This document shows, in pieces, positions 1 to 11,617 of a stretch of 64,000 bases of DNA; position 1 is the first letter of the stretch; each line of letters starts with the position of its first letter. The DNA is taken from the NCBI GenBank assembly GCA_034401135.1, contig JAWZSP010000001.1:4402001-4466000 (forward strand). The letters run 5' to 3'. The stretch is from Volutella citrinella (lineage: Eukaryota > Ascomycota > Sordariomycetes > Hypocreales > Nectriaceae). Below the pieces are notes generated by a model. It was not told the DNA's origin and made no database searches. It worked only from the letters and a program-made list of their open reading frames with translations. The position numbers were made by a program, and so were the translations under genes.

Positions 1-363
1 GCCCCACCTACATTCCGCATTTATGGCGCCCCTGTTGATTTCTTACACGTAGATGCGATGTCACTGGTCACGTATAAGGTATAGGAAGTAAGGTAACTTG
101 CTGATTTTGTGTTGGGAAAATCACCCTCCCCTTTTCTGACAGACATTGCCCGGCCCCCTAACATCTAGAGTACAAAAAGGCCCCTGAAAAGAGCCGTAGC
201 ATGATTCATTAAACACACCAAGAAGTTCAGACAGTAACTTTCCACTGCATACGTAATTGTGTCTTTCAAGAGCAAGACAGCTGAAAAAAATACCATGCCT
301 CGAACAGTCAAAGAATGTAGAGGATATGACATAACGAGCATACCGTTTGCGAGTTGTAAGACT
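1..363. other. Left-edge spacer / 3' flank of RRM gene
   Basis: No coding sequence is supported here. This stretch follows the stop codon of the minus-strand RRM gene and probably contains its 3' UTR and polyadenylation region. An overlapping plus-strand reading frame (259-639) is antisense to the RRM gene's last exon and shows no family resemblance. Confidence 0.5.
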
Positions 364-2305
364 CTACTTGTTTTCCTTCTTTACAGATTCCTTCTTGATG
401 GACGGAGACGAGTCGAGGGAAGCGACGACAACGGTCGTATCCGCATGAATAGTGATATTCTCCTCACATTCGGACGACGATGGTGTCATGATCGTGTCGC
501 CGGCGCTCGAACTCGCGGCCGTCCTAGCTACAAAGTTAGAATGAGCCACGGCAGCTTTGCGACAAACCATCATACTGAACAGAACCACGCTGAGACGGGG
601 AAGGCTTGGTTGCATTACTCGACTCTGAGGCAGAGGTAGAGGCTGAAGCAGTGACACTACGACTTGGTCAGTAGGACGAGATGGCGTTGGGATTCTGGGA
701 AACTTACGTTCGAGCTGCTGCAGGGAAGGGGCGCCTCCACTGTTGGGCTTGGGTGTACAGTGTCGGGTTCATTCCAACAAGGGGCGTCCCATACGCCCCA
801 ATGTTGTACTCGTTGGTGCGAAATTGTCGTCGCTCAGCAGTGACACGCTTCAGCTCCTTCTGGGCCGGCGTGTCCGCGTAGCGAATGTTCATTAGTAGAC
901 CCTCTTCTCCGATTCCAACCCCGTTGAACTTGCGAATCACTTCATCGCAGACATCTCGGGTCTCAAACCTAGTCGAATGTTAGGCAGCTCCCACTAGTTG
1001 CGTTTTCCTACCACCTACCGGGCAAAGCCGACGCCACGACTATTCCCCATGCTGTCTCGAAGGATTTTGCTGGATAGAATAGTGTAGCCGAGAAAAATGG
1101 TACCAAGTTCCTATTCATAATTAACACGGCGTGTGAGTTGGCACTCGTACCAACTTACCACCTCCGTGAGAGTCTTGGGCAGGTTTGAAATGTAGAGGTT
1201 GGTCGACCCCTCATCTCCCTCGGCCTTCAGACGAGAATTGAAAGATTCCTAGTTGCAGACCATGTCAGCCAAAAAATTGACAAGAGTTGTCTGAGATTGG
1301 AGACGAACCCGGGCAAATCCAACCTCGTAACCCAGTCGATGAAATCCCCGAATGCACATCTCGGAGTCCGCAACGTCGAAAAACTTCGCAAATCCAAATC
1401 TTGATGCTAGTTAGAAATGAACATCGAGGGAACATGGAGTACTACTACCCTTTGCAAGCGCCAGTACCCGTATCAATGATTGCCTTGGAAGTCTCAACAG
1501 CACCAAATCGACACGCAAAGTGGTACAAAAGTTCATCATCAGTTGTTGGGTGCAACCCACGAATATAGACATTTCGATTGCCCGGGATTCGATTCTCAAG
1601 ACTCTGCTCGAGGCTCTTCATCTGTCCAGGCGGAGTGAAGACCGCAGGTACTGCCTTAGGGACCGGAGGCTCCTTTTTCAGGAGATCCTCCAAAGCACGC
1701 TCGGAGACGGCAGAAAAAGCCGGCTTGACGGGAGCATCAACATGCAGAGCAGCCATGCCCAGTTGTTGAGGGGATGGGGTTGTGTAGGTGGACCTGTCGA
1801 GGTTGGCAACTCGTGGTCCGTTCTCACGGTGCGCAACGCTGCCATAAAATGGGGTTGCCGGCGTCGATTCGGTAGTAGAGTACGACCCTCTGCGGTTCTC
1901 TAATCCCGGAACATCCGAGTGGCTCCGGTCCAGGCGAGAATGCGCAGCGTTACCGCGGCCAGGGGTATAGGGCAACAAAGGGACTCCCATGCCGACGTAC
2001 GGGTTCCCGTAGGAACCGTTGATTGGGTACCCAGTGTAGCCGTTCTCGTTCGAATGTCCGATACCCAGAGGTTGGGAGGTTGGCAGTGGCGCAAGTACGA
2101 ACTGGCCATCCGAACCGATCATGTAGGGGGGGCCGATGTGGACGGGGCCAGGTGCATTTGCCATGCTTAGTCCACCCAAAGCCATTCCTTGGAATTGGTT
2201 GATCAAGCCTGCCGGGTCATTGGTTCCCGGAACTGCCAGATGGGGATGGGCAGGCCGAGGAGGATGGGCCGAAAGATAAGGCGCCGCAACTCCGCTGTTA
2301 TCCAT
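364..2305 (-). CDS. RNA-binding protein with two RRM domains (RBMS/MSSP-like), 7 exons
   Basis: Likely a cytoplasmic or nuclear single-stranded-RNA-binding regulator; its targets cannot be read from sequence. Exons inferred on the minus strand: 2305-1449, 1399-1309, 1248-1159, 1110-1019, 968-708, 656-576 and 523-364. All phases join, giving about 543 residues. A long Pro/Gly/Tyr-rich N-terminal region precedes RRM1 (RNP2 VYIRGL, RNP1 KGFGFAKF, the latter split by intron 1). RRM2 follows directly (RNP2 LYISNL, RNP1 RGVGFARF). The tail is Ser/Thr-rich and ends in a Lys/Glu-rich segment. Most donors are canonical, but intron 2 uses GTTCGT. The last intron has a good CTAAC branch site at about 534-538. 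The pair of RRMs with the conserved GFARESFNSRLKAEG linker is typical of fungal MSSP-2-like proteins. The start at 2305 is the first in-frame ATG before a long UTR-like region. The 3' exons 6-7 are the least certain part. Confidence 0.85.
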
Positions 2306-5300
2306 TGTTGGCTGAATAGTGAGGATTATGAGGCTTCGCGTTCACCTAGAAACCTCGTCAGTGGAAATTGAAGATGGTCTTGCTTTGTTGTGGGTTGGAG
2401 TGAATGTGAAATCGGGAGGCGAGCATTTGGGGTCTATGAATGGACTGGGAACCATCACACTTGAATATTTTGGCATCTTGCCGTAAGCTCAGGGGAAGGG
2501 TTTGGGTTTCGGGAGCCGACTTACTAGCAACAAGTTTCCACCTCCAAAGGTTCGTTTGAGATTTGATTAATCACACAGAAACAGCAAGATCTAGCTTCTC
2601 GGTCAGCACTCAGGAAGGGCGATATTCCCGGATGGCGCGCGGTGTAGTTGCAGAATAGCCTGCTGGAGCCACGAAGACAGGCAACGGGGGCATGAGGATG
2701 GAAATGCAGCCAAGAACAAAGAGAACAGGGAACAGTTAGGGGGTGGTTGGTCGGTAGGACATTGAGATCTCCTCACCTTTGATGTAATGCCGAACACCAG
2801 ACTGTACAGCGCCCAGACGAGTGTCAAGTGGGCAAATTTTGTGGTGCCAAAGAACCTTGAAATGAAGCGAGAGTAAGTAAGATAGAACAAGCTATCGAGC
2901 AAGATGGGTTGCTGAAGAGATTGGGCAGCGTGGAGTGGAGGATACGGAAGAGAGTGGCGGAGTGAGCCTGAGGAGAAGTGTTGTGTGGACGAGGGTGGAA
3001 GGTTGAAGAGAAGAGAAAGGGGAGGGAGAAACAAGTAGTAGCGTGAACTCGTGTCTGGGGAAGGACTTACCTAAAATTCGGAACACCGCGGATAAGGCAA
3101 TTGCGAAGGATGTTTCCAAGCTGATATTGGCAAGTAGAGAAGGACCCGTAATGAATGATGGGTTACTGCCAAGATGATCGGGCAAAAAGAGGAATAGGTA
3201 CTAAGGTAAGGAAGGAAGGATGTCTGGCTGAAAATGGAGATCAGCTCTTGCTCCTTAGATGAGGGGAGGGCAAGGATGTCAGGCGGCTGCCTTTCCAGCT
3301 GGCAAGATCTCGACGTTGGTACCTTGTGGCAGCTGGCAATCTCGCTCTTGCACCTGTTGCCGGCTGCAGACCCTCCCGTCTTCTTGAAGCCTCCTAGTGT
3401 GGCACCTGGCACATAGGGAAAGATCCACTGTTCACTTCACCTCTCGCTCAGAATGATCAGCTCTCAGTTGGGTTCGAGAGAGCCAGTCAAACCCATGCTG
3501 CGTGCGCTGCTTTCACCTCCACAGTTATTGATCGCTTGCTGACGAGTACCGTACCAGTTGCACCAGTGCTCCGGTGATGTGGAAAGGACCAGTTCGTTGA
3601 CACTTGCCACAGTCGCACAGGGCAAGCAGAGCCTCTTCTTGCCCAGGTTTGCCACCTTCCACCGGAATGTTTAGTTTCGGCTGGTACAGGCCACGATACC
3701 GAGGCGAATTCAATGGTATACCGAGGCCTAGGCGAGAGTAATTGTAGCGATCAAGTCTCGAAAACCGTCGAACCGTCGAACAAGTAAGGACGAAGCTCTC
3801 GACCCGGTCCCGGGCTGGGTTGATGGGACTGCTTCTGCGGCCGAAACAAGACCAACGTCTTTGATGCAAGAGCAGAAATTGAAGAACACCGACAGCAGAT
3901 ACAAGCGTTTCAATCGGTTCGGTCCGTCACTGTCATCGGCAAGTAGAGGACGAGTTAAGCGGCGACCGATTCGGACGGCTCGGTCTTTTTGGATGCACTG
4001 GCTAAGAATGCAGGCACACGATCGAAGTATACTTAGTCGTGAAAGCACTTGGCCATGGAGGAACGGTTTCCTAAGTATACTGTAACGATGGAAGGAAAAT
4101 TTTGTAACCAGAGGCGCTGCTACCGGTAGAGAAGCAACTGCCAAGCTGTCTTGATTCCTGTGCCTCCGCGGATGACAAAGAGATCAACTATCACGGGGAT
4201 CAGGGTGCTATTTGGGGCAGGATACGGATCTTATGGGAGGGGGAAGGCCTCACGGCCCCTCATTTGCACGTCTGTGCCTGGTGTCTGGAGAGACAAATGA
4301 AGAGGTACAGATGCAGGACATCGGATGGCTTTGGTTGCTTTGCCCATGGCGGGTTCTCAGACAAGCCAGAGACACTGGGCACTGGGCACTGGCGACACAC
4401 CCCGGGATTTCAGGTCGCTTTTGGCGCCGTTACAGTTCGTGCTTGCAGTGAACCTGGCATGGTGGACGGCTGAAATCAAACCCGGTTGGCTCTGGTACGC
4501 AAGAAGCCTCTGCCCTTGGGCATGCTAGTCGCTGAGGCTCGCATCAATGCGATTTGTGACAGGCTGCAGCATATGTAGGAGGGTCGACGTCTTCAAGAAG
4601 GGAGCATGCAGCGCCACGCACGTATCAGATAGGCGGTGTTACGATCGGCCCAACTGTTTCTTGCACATGGTGCTCTTATCCCCCCCGCCCCGGTGTTTTC
4701 GATTTGCTTTTTGGTCAACGCACCAGTGTCTGAAACCGTCGCTGAGTGGGCAACCGGGATGATCCTAAGGACGCTCGCAAGAGCAACGCCGTTGGGATAC
4801 ACCATGGCCCAACAGGCGGCGTTTTTCCCCTGCAAGCCAGCAAGTCAAGGCGTTGGGCGTAGCCTTTTCAGGCAATATTTTCCATTAGACAGCATGGCAG
4901 GGGCGCTTGACCCAGGGAGTTGGTTTGCTTCGCGAGCAGGGTCTCACCGAGAAATCACTCCGAGCCATCCCTTGCCTCGCCAAGGGGCCAAACAGGCGGC
5001 CAGGCCTAGTGTATGCCGGCCGAGCATCCGACCGCGAGTGAAAAGGAAGCGCCATGCAGGACGGCACACAAAGCAACGAAGACTCATGCTGCCCGACCCC
5101 CAACCCCAAACCACCAGGTTTGTCAGTAATCACCAAGTGGGTGTGAAGCCCATCATGATTCATGATCCTCCATGGGTCAACGTTGATCGCACCGCTAATT
5201 GCGAAATGCGGAGTGTCCCATCTCAGTACGATCTGCTTGACTGTATTCAAAAAGAAGGAAAATAGGACTCTGGGCGTCGGCTCTAAGGGGTACGGCAACA

Positions 5301-5811
5301 GATGGCGCAAACGGTACTTCAGCCTGCATCCTGCAGAGCACCCTAATGAGATTCTCACTTGTTGGTTATTCTGCTGCCAGCCTGCACATTGACTGCACCT
5401 ACGCACGAAGGGTACAAATAGGGGAGGGATCTGCTGGCTGCGCCGAAGCACTATCTGTAGATTCTTTTCACTGTGTAGTCCATGCTTGTAGTTGCCCAAC
5501 CTGGTGTCGAGGCAGCCTCGCGATCTATCGAAGGACCAAAAAAATTACATACACATGCCGATGTCGTAAATACAGCCCTTCCTGTTCCAAGTCGCAACAC
5601 ATGCATGCCTCCATGAAAAGGTCGCCTGAGTGGCAATCCAGGAATGACTCTCTCGGTCGATACAAATGTCATCGATTCGTATTCCATGTAGGTGGAGATG
5701 CTCCACGTACGGATAGGTGGCCGTACATCTGCACACGCTGTTGCCATGCACCAAACGTTGATTTCAATGGCTTGACTATTCCAAACTGAAAGGGGCGGAT
5801 CAAACTTGAAC
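2306..5811. other. Long intergenic spacer (RRM gene 5' side to P450 reductase 3' side)
   Basis: The first 1 kb upstream of the RRM start codon is rich in purine/pyrimidine runs and probably holds its promoter and a long, possibly intron-containing 5' UTR. Reading frames of up to about 209 codons exist at 4636-5265(+) and 4885-5499(-), but they overlap on opposite strands and have no recognisable domain. A short inverted repeat lies at 4026-4081. Nothing else was recognised. Confidence 0.5.
4026..4081. repeat. Short inverted repeat with palindromic AGTATACT cores
   Basis: AGTATACTTAG at 4026-4036 recurs as its exact reverse complement CTAAGTATACT at 4071-4081. Each arm contains the self-complementary octamer AGTATACT, so the element is both an inverted repeat and a pair of palindromes about 45 bp apart. 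The arms are short, so chance is possible. Confidence 0.5.
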
Positions 5812-8076
5812 TTATGACCAGACGTCCTCCTATAAATTACAGAATCAGCAAAGCCCTGGGATAAAAAGTTGTCCTCCATGGAAAGAGTATGGTGGATATG
5901 GGTGGGGGTGGATCGACGCAACGCCGATCTATCGCCGATATGGGCGCCAAGTCACATACCTGGTACTGGTTTGCCGCCCTCATGTTCTTGACGAGTTCCT
6001 CGCCCTTGGACTCCGGGACACCACGGCTCTCTGCGAGAATTTGGCCAAGGACAGCATTGACCTCACGGGCCATGTTGGCGGCGTCACCGCAAACGTAGAA
6101 GTAGGCCTTTTGGGCGAGAAGCTCGCTCACGTCCTTGGCACGTTCCTTGAGGCGGTGTTGAACATAGACCTTCTTGGGTCCCTCTCTTGAGAAGGCGGTA
6201 ATAAGCTCAAACTTGTCGCCGAGCGCCTTCTTGTATTCCTGCGACTTGTCAGTATTCGCTTTTTAAATTGGGTTGAGAGAGTAGGAAAACGTACCGCCCA
6301 TTCAGGCTCGTACATGAAATCCTCGGTGGACTTTCGGCAGCCGAAGAAAAGAAGAGTTCGTCCAACCTCGATACCGTCCTGGGCTTGCCTAGCGCGCTCC
6401 TGAACGAAGGCGCGGAACGGAGCGACACCAGTACCAGGGCCAACCATGATGACAGGCTTGCCGGGATCCGAAGGCAACTTGAAGTTCGAGTGACGGACGT
6501 GGACAGGAACATGGATTCCATCATACTTGTTTCGGGGTCCCGTGATCTCAAAGCTGCGACCATAAGGCGTAGGCGTCTCCTCGCCATTCTGCTTCTGCTT
6601 CAGGGCAAGGAGGTAGTTGGTAGCGACGCCGCGGAATGGCTCATCTCGTTCCTGGACCCTTTGCGACTCGACGACGGCAGTAATGGAGATCTTCTTGGGC
6701 TGGACCAGGGACGACGACGAGATGGAATAGTAGCGGGGCTGAAGCTTCGTCAAGCCCTCGATGAAGGCAGAAAAGGGCACATTGGTCCACTTCTCTCCGT
6801 TGCTAGCCTTGGCCAGCAGACGGGCAATGTTGTAGAAGTGGGGGCTGGTCTGGTCGTGGAAGTAGTCCTTGTCGCTGCCGAGGCGGGTCATCTCCGCCTT
6901 AACAGCGTCGTTGGGGGAGAAGGCAGCCAGAGTGGAGACGAACTGTCGCGAAACGGGAGCGCAGAGCTCGAGGTGGTACCGGAGAATAGCATCGTAGGTG
7001 GTGGGCGTAGGGAACGGCACTTTGGCGGTGGGCTCAAGAGCCTTGACACTGATGACAGAGTGTTTCTTATCGGAGAGGCCAAGGATGTCGAGGAAGCGGT
7101 CAACCTCCTCGCCAGCATTGGTGGGCCAGACTGCGATGTGGTCACCAGTCTCATACGAGAGGTTGGATCCACTGACGTCGATCTCCATGTGAAGGCAGTT
7201 CCTGTCCTTGACGGCGAAGAGCTCCTTGGACTCGGCGATGGGGGCGATGTAAGGGTTGTGGGCATTGAAGGGTCCACGAGCAGTTCCTTCCAGGTGCATC
7301 TTGTTGGGCTCGCCGAGGTAAACCTGGTCAAGCTCGGGAGAAAGGTCGTCGCGCTCAGTAATGGCAAAGGTGGGCTCGTAAACTGCCTCACGCTCCTCCA
7401 GGCCAAGTTTGTTCGCAAGGGCCTCCCACATGGGGTCCTTCCAGGCAAGGAAATCCTCTTCCATAGTGCCGGCACCATCATCACCCTCTCCGGCCTCGCC
7501 AATACGGTGGGCACCGAGCTTCTCGAGAGCCTTTGTAACATTTCGGACCATGGAGTTGTAGTGTTCATAGGTGTTGTTGCCAAGACCAAAAGCGACGAAG
7601 TTGAGGTTGCCAAGAGGGGAGTCGTTGCCCTCGGAGAAGGCGGCGTCTTCGTTGGTAACGAACTCGTAAAAGTCGACGGCGTTATCCGTTGGCTCGCCTT
7701 CACCGTAGGTGGCGAGAACAAAGATGACAACCTTGTCTTCCGGCAGGGTGTCGAGAGTGTCAAAGTCGTAGTCCTCCAGATCAGCAACCATGGATTCGAG
7801 GCCGAAGCGACTCTTTCCCTCCTTGGCAAGTCGGGAAGCATAGTCCTCGGCAGTACCGGTCTGCGAGCCGTAGAAGACAACGCAGTTCTTACCGCTCTCC
7901 TCCATTTTCTCTACAATGTTCCTCGTGCTGCCGGCCTTTGCGCCATTAGCGGCGGCGAAGGCGTTCGCATAGGGGTCCTTTGTCACTCCCCATAGCTTGC
8001 CTTTGGTGAAGTATGCGGCGGTGCCGAGGAGGATGACGCCGAGGACGACGATGTCCAGCGTGTCGAGTTCAGCCAT
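5812..8076 (-). CDS. NCP1: NADPH-cytochrome P450 reductase, 3 exons
   Basis: Transfers electrons from NADPH through FAD and FMN to microsomal cytochromes P450 (sterol 14-demethylase and others) at the endoplasmic reticulum. Exons on the minus strand are 8076-6295, 6238-5960 and 5829-5812. The last encodes only EDVWS plus stop. The product is 692 residues, the usual fungal length. An N-terminal hydrophobic anchor (residues about 8-23) is followed by the FMN-binding flavodoxin domain (YGSQTGTAED, residues 69-78). Next come the FAD-binding RYYSISSSS motif, the NADPH-binding GPGTGVAPFRAF and FGCRKSTEDFMYEPEW segments, FYVCGDAANMAREV, and the conserved near-terminal Trp that stacks on FAD. The start MAELDTLD is preferred over an ATG at 8151, because the latter adds 25 residues not expected before the anchor. 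The intron after EPEW and the 18-base terminal exon are easily missed. A 536-codon antisense frame on the plus strand is a shadow. Confidence 0.97.
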
Positions 8077-9789
8077 GGTGTCGCGAGTTGAGCGCCGACC
8101 GGACGGGCAGCGGATGCAAAAAAGATCCGGGAGGGGGGCACTGTTGGCCAAGCAAATTCAAAGTCTTGGGTCGGAAGACGACCTCAAGCCTGTTGGGTTG
8201 AATGCGCGCTGTTTGACGTCGACAGCCTGGCAGCGGGGAGTGGCTTTGGGGCGCGGCGTGGGGGGACTCCAGCCTTCCGTCTGTTAGCAGCTGATTGGCA
8301 AGGAGCAAGCGCATATGCTGTTGTCGCGGAGCAGTACAGAGGCCAATCTCACCTTAAGGAAGCAGCCAGAGTGTTGCGAGAGCCTTGGTCGTGCGAAAGC
8401 CGGGCGACGACAAAGGAATTGGAAGCTTGAAGAGGCAATCTGGCGCCAGCAGGAGTTGGTCTCAAGCGCGGAATGGGTCGGGACGGGACTTTATTCCATC
8501 CCAGAGGGAGCGGCCCCGGCGAGCTGGGCTCCGAACAGGGGGTCAGGCGGTGCGATTCCCCACAGGGCCTCCCCAACGGTACCAGATTCAGTGTTCCGAT
8601 CGGGCGGGTGGATTCCGGCTTTGCACTGTGCCAATTTTCGGCCCCCAGCCAGCAAAGCTAATGAGCGGGCAGAACGTCTCAGAGCTTGGTCATCTCGATG
8701 GGACAATCCCTCATGAAAAATGGCTGGTCGCCAATGCCTCGAGGCCGCCCGAGAACACCAGGGATAAATAAGTCCTATGGTAGGTACCTTGGGTAGGCAA
8801 ATCTTCCCATCAGCTTCCTCTAGGTGGCCAAATGCAAACAAAGATATGATAATATTCATACACGAGTAATGTGGCCATGAGATAAACCGACGTCGGCATT
8901 ATCTTCCTAATGGGACGATTTTCTCCTCTTTTTCCCAACACATGGGGCGCCAGATATGCCCGTTGACTAAGGTAGCCCAAAGACGAAGAGAGTCCTTCGC
9001 ACCAGCCGATACCACAATTGGACATTGGCACCGTTTCATGGTGCAGTCAGATCAGCAAAGCAGGCGGCGGTCACGGATGCCGAAAGCCGGGAGATACTTG
9101 AGGAGCCGCGGGTCCAATCCAATCCCGCGTTGTGGGGTACCGCCAGCGACAGAATGATGCCGTTTCCCAGTGCCGAAAACGAACACGGCAGAATCCTGAA
9201 GAATTGACGGCAATCAGGGCCTTGTCATTCATTCCGTCGGGGACAAGTTGTCTTGATTCTCACTCGGTGGACTGAGGTTTTGATGAGGTTCATCAGGGAG
9301 ACCTGGCGGTCATTCATGCAACCTTTGCCTGATTGAATGCACCTGGCTCCTCTGCATGCATACCTACATAAGGTAATCCGTACCTGTGGTCACTTCGTCG
9401 GGTGGTAGTTTTATCAGTCCTATAACACTGGACTGGCTCGCGTGCTCATGACATCGGAACAGTTTTGCGGACCGCCGCTTCCCCTCAGCCTTCCCCCTCC
9501 ATTCCCCTCACTCACAGGCCGGAATACATACCCTGTTCCGAGGATCAACGCGACGGCGGCTGGGTTGCACTGCCTTTAGGTTTTTTCCTCGGCATCCAAG
9601 AGGGGGCGAATAAAAAACATCTACACGCTTCGCCACCTAGCATTTCTACTACTATTTACCGACTTAGCAAAATCCCAACTACGGCACAAAGCGAAAATAT
9701 TGAGCACCAGAATAACAATTCCAGCCAGGGCGACAAACCTGCCCATTCCCACCACGACCCTAGCTCCAGGATTTTCGAGATTCCCCAAC

Positions 9790-9819
9790 GCCGCATCTAG
9801 CCAAACGGCTAGGTGCGGC
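9790..9819. repeat. 13-bp hairpin with 4-base loop
   Basis: The left arm 9790-9802 and right arm 9807-9819 pair over 13 positions, with a single G-U wobble, around the loop AAAC. The segment TAGCCAAACGG (9798-9808) also fits the RNA polymerase III box A pattern. No good box B follows at the right distance, and the acceptor-stem pairing of a tRNA is absent, so I do not call a tRNA. Confidence 0.6.
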
Positions 9820-10076
9820 CTCGAGCAGCGCGCGGAACGGCAATCCCATTGATCGCGGGATAACGGGTTGAAACGGTTACTGACGAAGTCGACATGCAAG
9901 GCGGACCATCTCACAGGCAAATGTCAACAATCCTCTGTGACGTGCGGCTAGATCCTCTCAACGCGGAACACCATGATGGCCGATTTGCACCGATTTTTAA
10001 CGACTGTGTTTGAATAGTCCGGGCGAAATTGGCCCGAGGCTCAAACTGTCGGGGTTGCTTCTCTATTCATGTTCAT

Positions 10077-10100
10077 CGAATGAGCGCGTCGGCTCATTCG
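10077..10100. repeat. 9-bp inverted repeat CGAATGAGC / GCTCATTCG
   Basis: Exact 9-bp arms separated by 6 bases (GCGTCG). It could be a dimeric transcription-factor site or a chance hairpin in the spacer between the P450 reductase and the morphogenesis gene. Confidence 0.45.
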
Positions 10101-11617
10101 CAAGCCGGGCTGTCATAGAGAGAAGTCATGGCTACTAGTCACCCTACACCTCTGCGGAGATTGCACATTGAAGTCGTTCTTCGTCATCCTCCCGTCTACT
10201 ACTAATTCCTTACAGACTAAGCGCAATGGCCAATGCCCTAAGACTAAGACGGGTCTTGTTAGTTGTTGGTACCCCGCGATGCTCAACGCTGCACTGGGCT
10301 GGGGTTGGCTCTGTCACGGACTCCCCAACCATCGACTTATGGATAAGGTAAGTAAGGTAAGGTAATAATATGAACACCGAGCTGCCGCCGCGCGTGGGGT
10401 TCAGCCAGGTGGCCATCTGGCTATCTGGCCTTTTCATCAGACCTTTCGGCGAGCTGATCAATATTATTCGAGAATCAGACTTGCACGAACTACGTGTCGG
10501 CCGTCCACAGCACGACACGCCCCTTTCCACGTGTAAGGTTAGGTCCCTAAGGCACCTAGGCTTAGCGAAAAGAAGCCCGTAGGCTACGGTGGCGGGCGCA
10601 GGGGTGCAGCGACCCTTTGTGGCATGGCGCTACTGATAGGCCGTGGCCCGTGGCCCTTGCAGATGGGCATGGGTGTGGGGGCATTGACGTGGACCAGAAA
10701 TGCCAACCGTATTGCCGTACACCAGCCGTGCCTGTCCATATCTGTGCCTAGTTGGCTGCGATTGTGGCATGGTATAGCTGGCCCGCCGTCTCTGTCTCCC
10801 TTGGACTGGGTCCCGTCCGTCTGCAGAATGACACCAGCCGGGTACCTCATTATTACCACTTAAGTTACCAGCTTCGTAGTAAGACGGGGATGGCCAGGTA
10901 GGGTAAGGTACCGCCTAATATAGGTCAGGTTGGGAGCTTTTTAGCTGCTGGCGCTCGGGTAGTAGCGTCATGGCTCCATCCGCAGCTTTCGCCTCCTCTT
11001 CGCGTGTTCCCATCGTGTTGGACCTTTGGCGTGACATAGACATATGGTCGCTCTCTGTCCGTCCATCGTTCTTGCCTGCGTCGCCTACCTGCCTCTATTT
11101 CTGCTGATGTCCATGTTGCCTCTGCTTCGCACCCGCTGTACGTCGTGCTCTGTTGCTCAGGCCTCGGGATCGTCATACTGAGCGGGCGCCGTGCCGTTCG
11201 CTACCTACGCACACCCGACGACTCCAACATTCGGCCACATTGACCCCAAGCGCGCCCGCCACCATAGATGATGGGACTTGTGTCTTGAGATGGGTGAGTA
11301 CTCCTACACAGCCCACCGCCGCCTCTTGTTTGCGTGCCTCCTCTCGTCAGCAAGCTTCCACTCGATGGTTCCCTGCCATTGCGTCCGTGTCCCGTCGTGG
11401 CCCAATGGCTTGTCCCTGCCTGCTCCTCCAACCTACTACTTCCTCCGCGGCCGCCCCCCGCAAAAAGCCGCCTGCATAGGTGCCCTTCGAGTTTCACGAG
11501 CACAAAGGTCTGCTGCATACTACGTACAGTACAGTACATTGCCCGGGCAATAGTGGAGAGAGATGTCCATTATTACTACTATAGCACGCGTACATCAACA
11601 AGAATAACAAGAGTCAT

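Larger units (their letters stand above)
8077..11617. other. Divergent intergenic region (P450 reductase and Furry/Tao3 promoters)
   Basis: About 3.5 kb between two divergently transcribed genes, without a convincing coding region. The right-hand kilobase is pyrimidine-rich and probably contains the 5' UTR and perhaps a 5' intron of the morphogenesis gene: a GTGAGT donor at 11293 could splice to an acceptor ending at 11651. The region also holds a strong hairpin at 9790-9819, a 9-bp inverted repeat at 10077-10100, and copies of a GGTAAGGTA-type motif near 8776, 10341 and 10896. Confidence 0.5.

Noticed and set aside
4636..5499. Overlapping frames of about 209 and 204 codons on opposite strands
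   Set aside because: No domain, signal peptide or splice-consistent extension; mixed composition typical of spacer.
6888..7880. A 330-codon minus-strand frame in another phase of the P450 reductase
   Set aside because: Out-of-phase shadow of the reductase, very Ser/Pro/Thr/Arg-rich, no family signature.
6385..7995. A 536-codon open frame on the plus strand, antisense to the P450 reductase
   Set aside because: It lies entirely opposite the strongly conserved reductase exon, shows no domain, and is rich in Gly/Val/Glu/Leu as expected from the complement of a GC-biased coding strand. Codon bias explains the lack of stops.
9790..9890. Possible tRNA gene
   Set aside because: A box-A-like sequence is present, but box B is degenerate, no acceptor stem closes, and no anticodon arm can be drawn.
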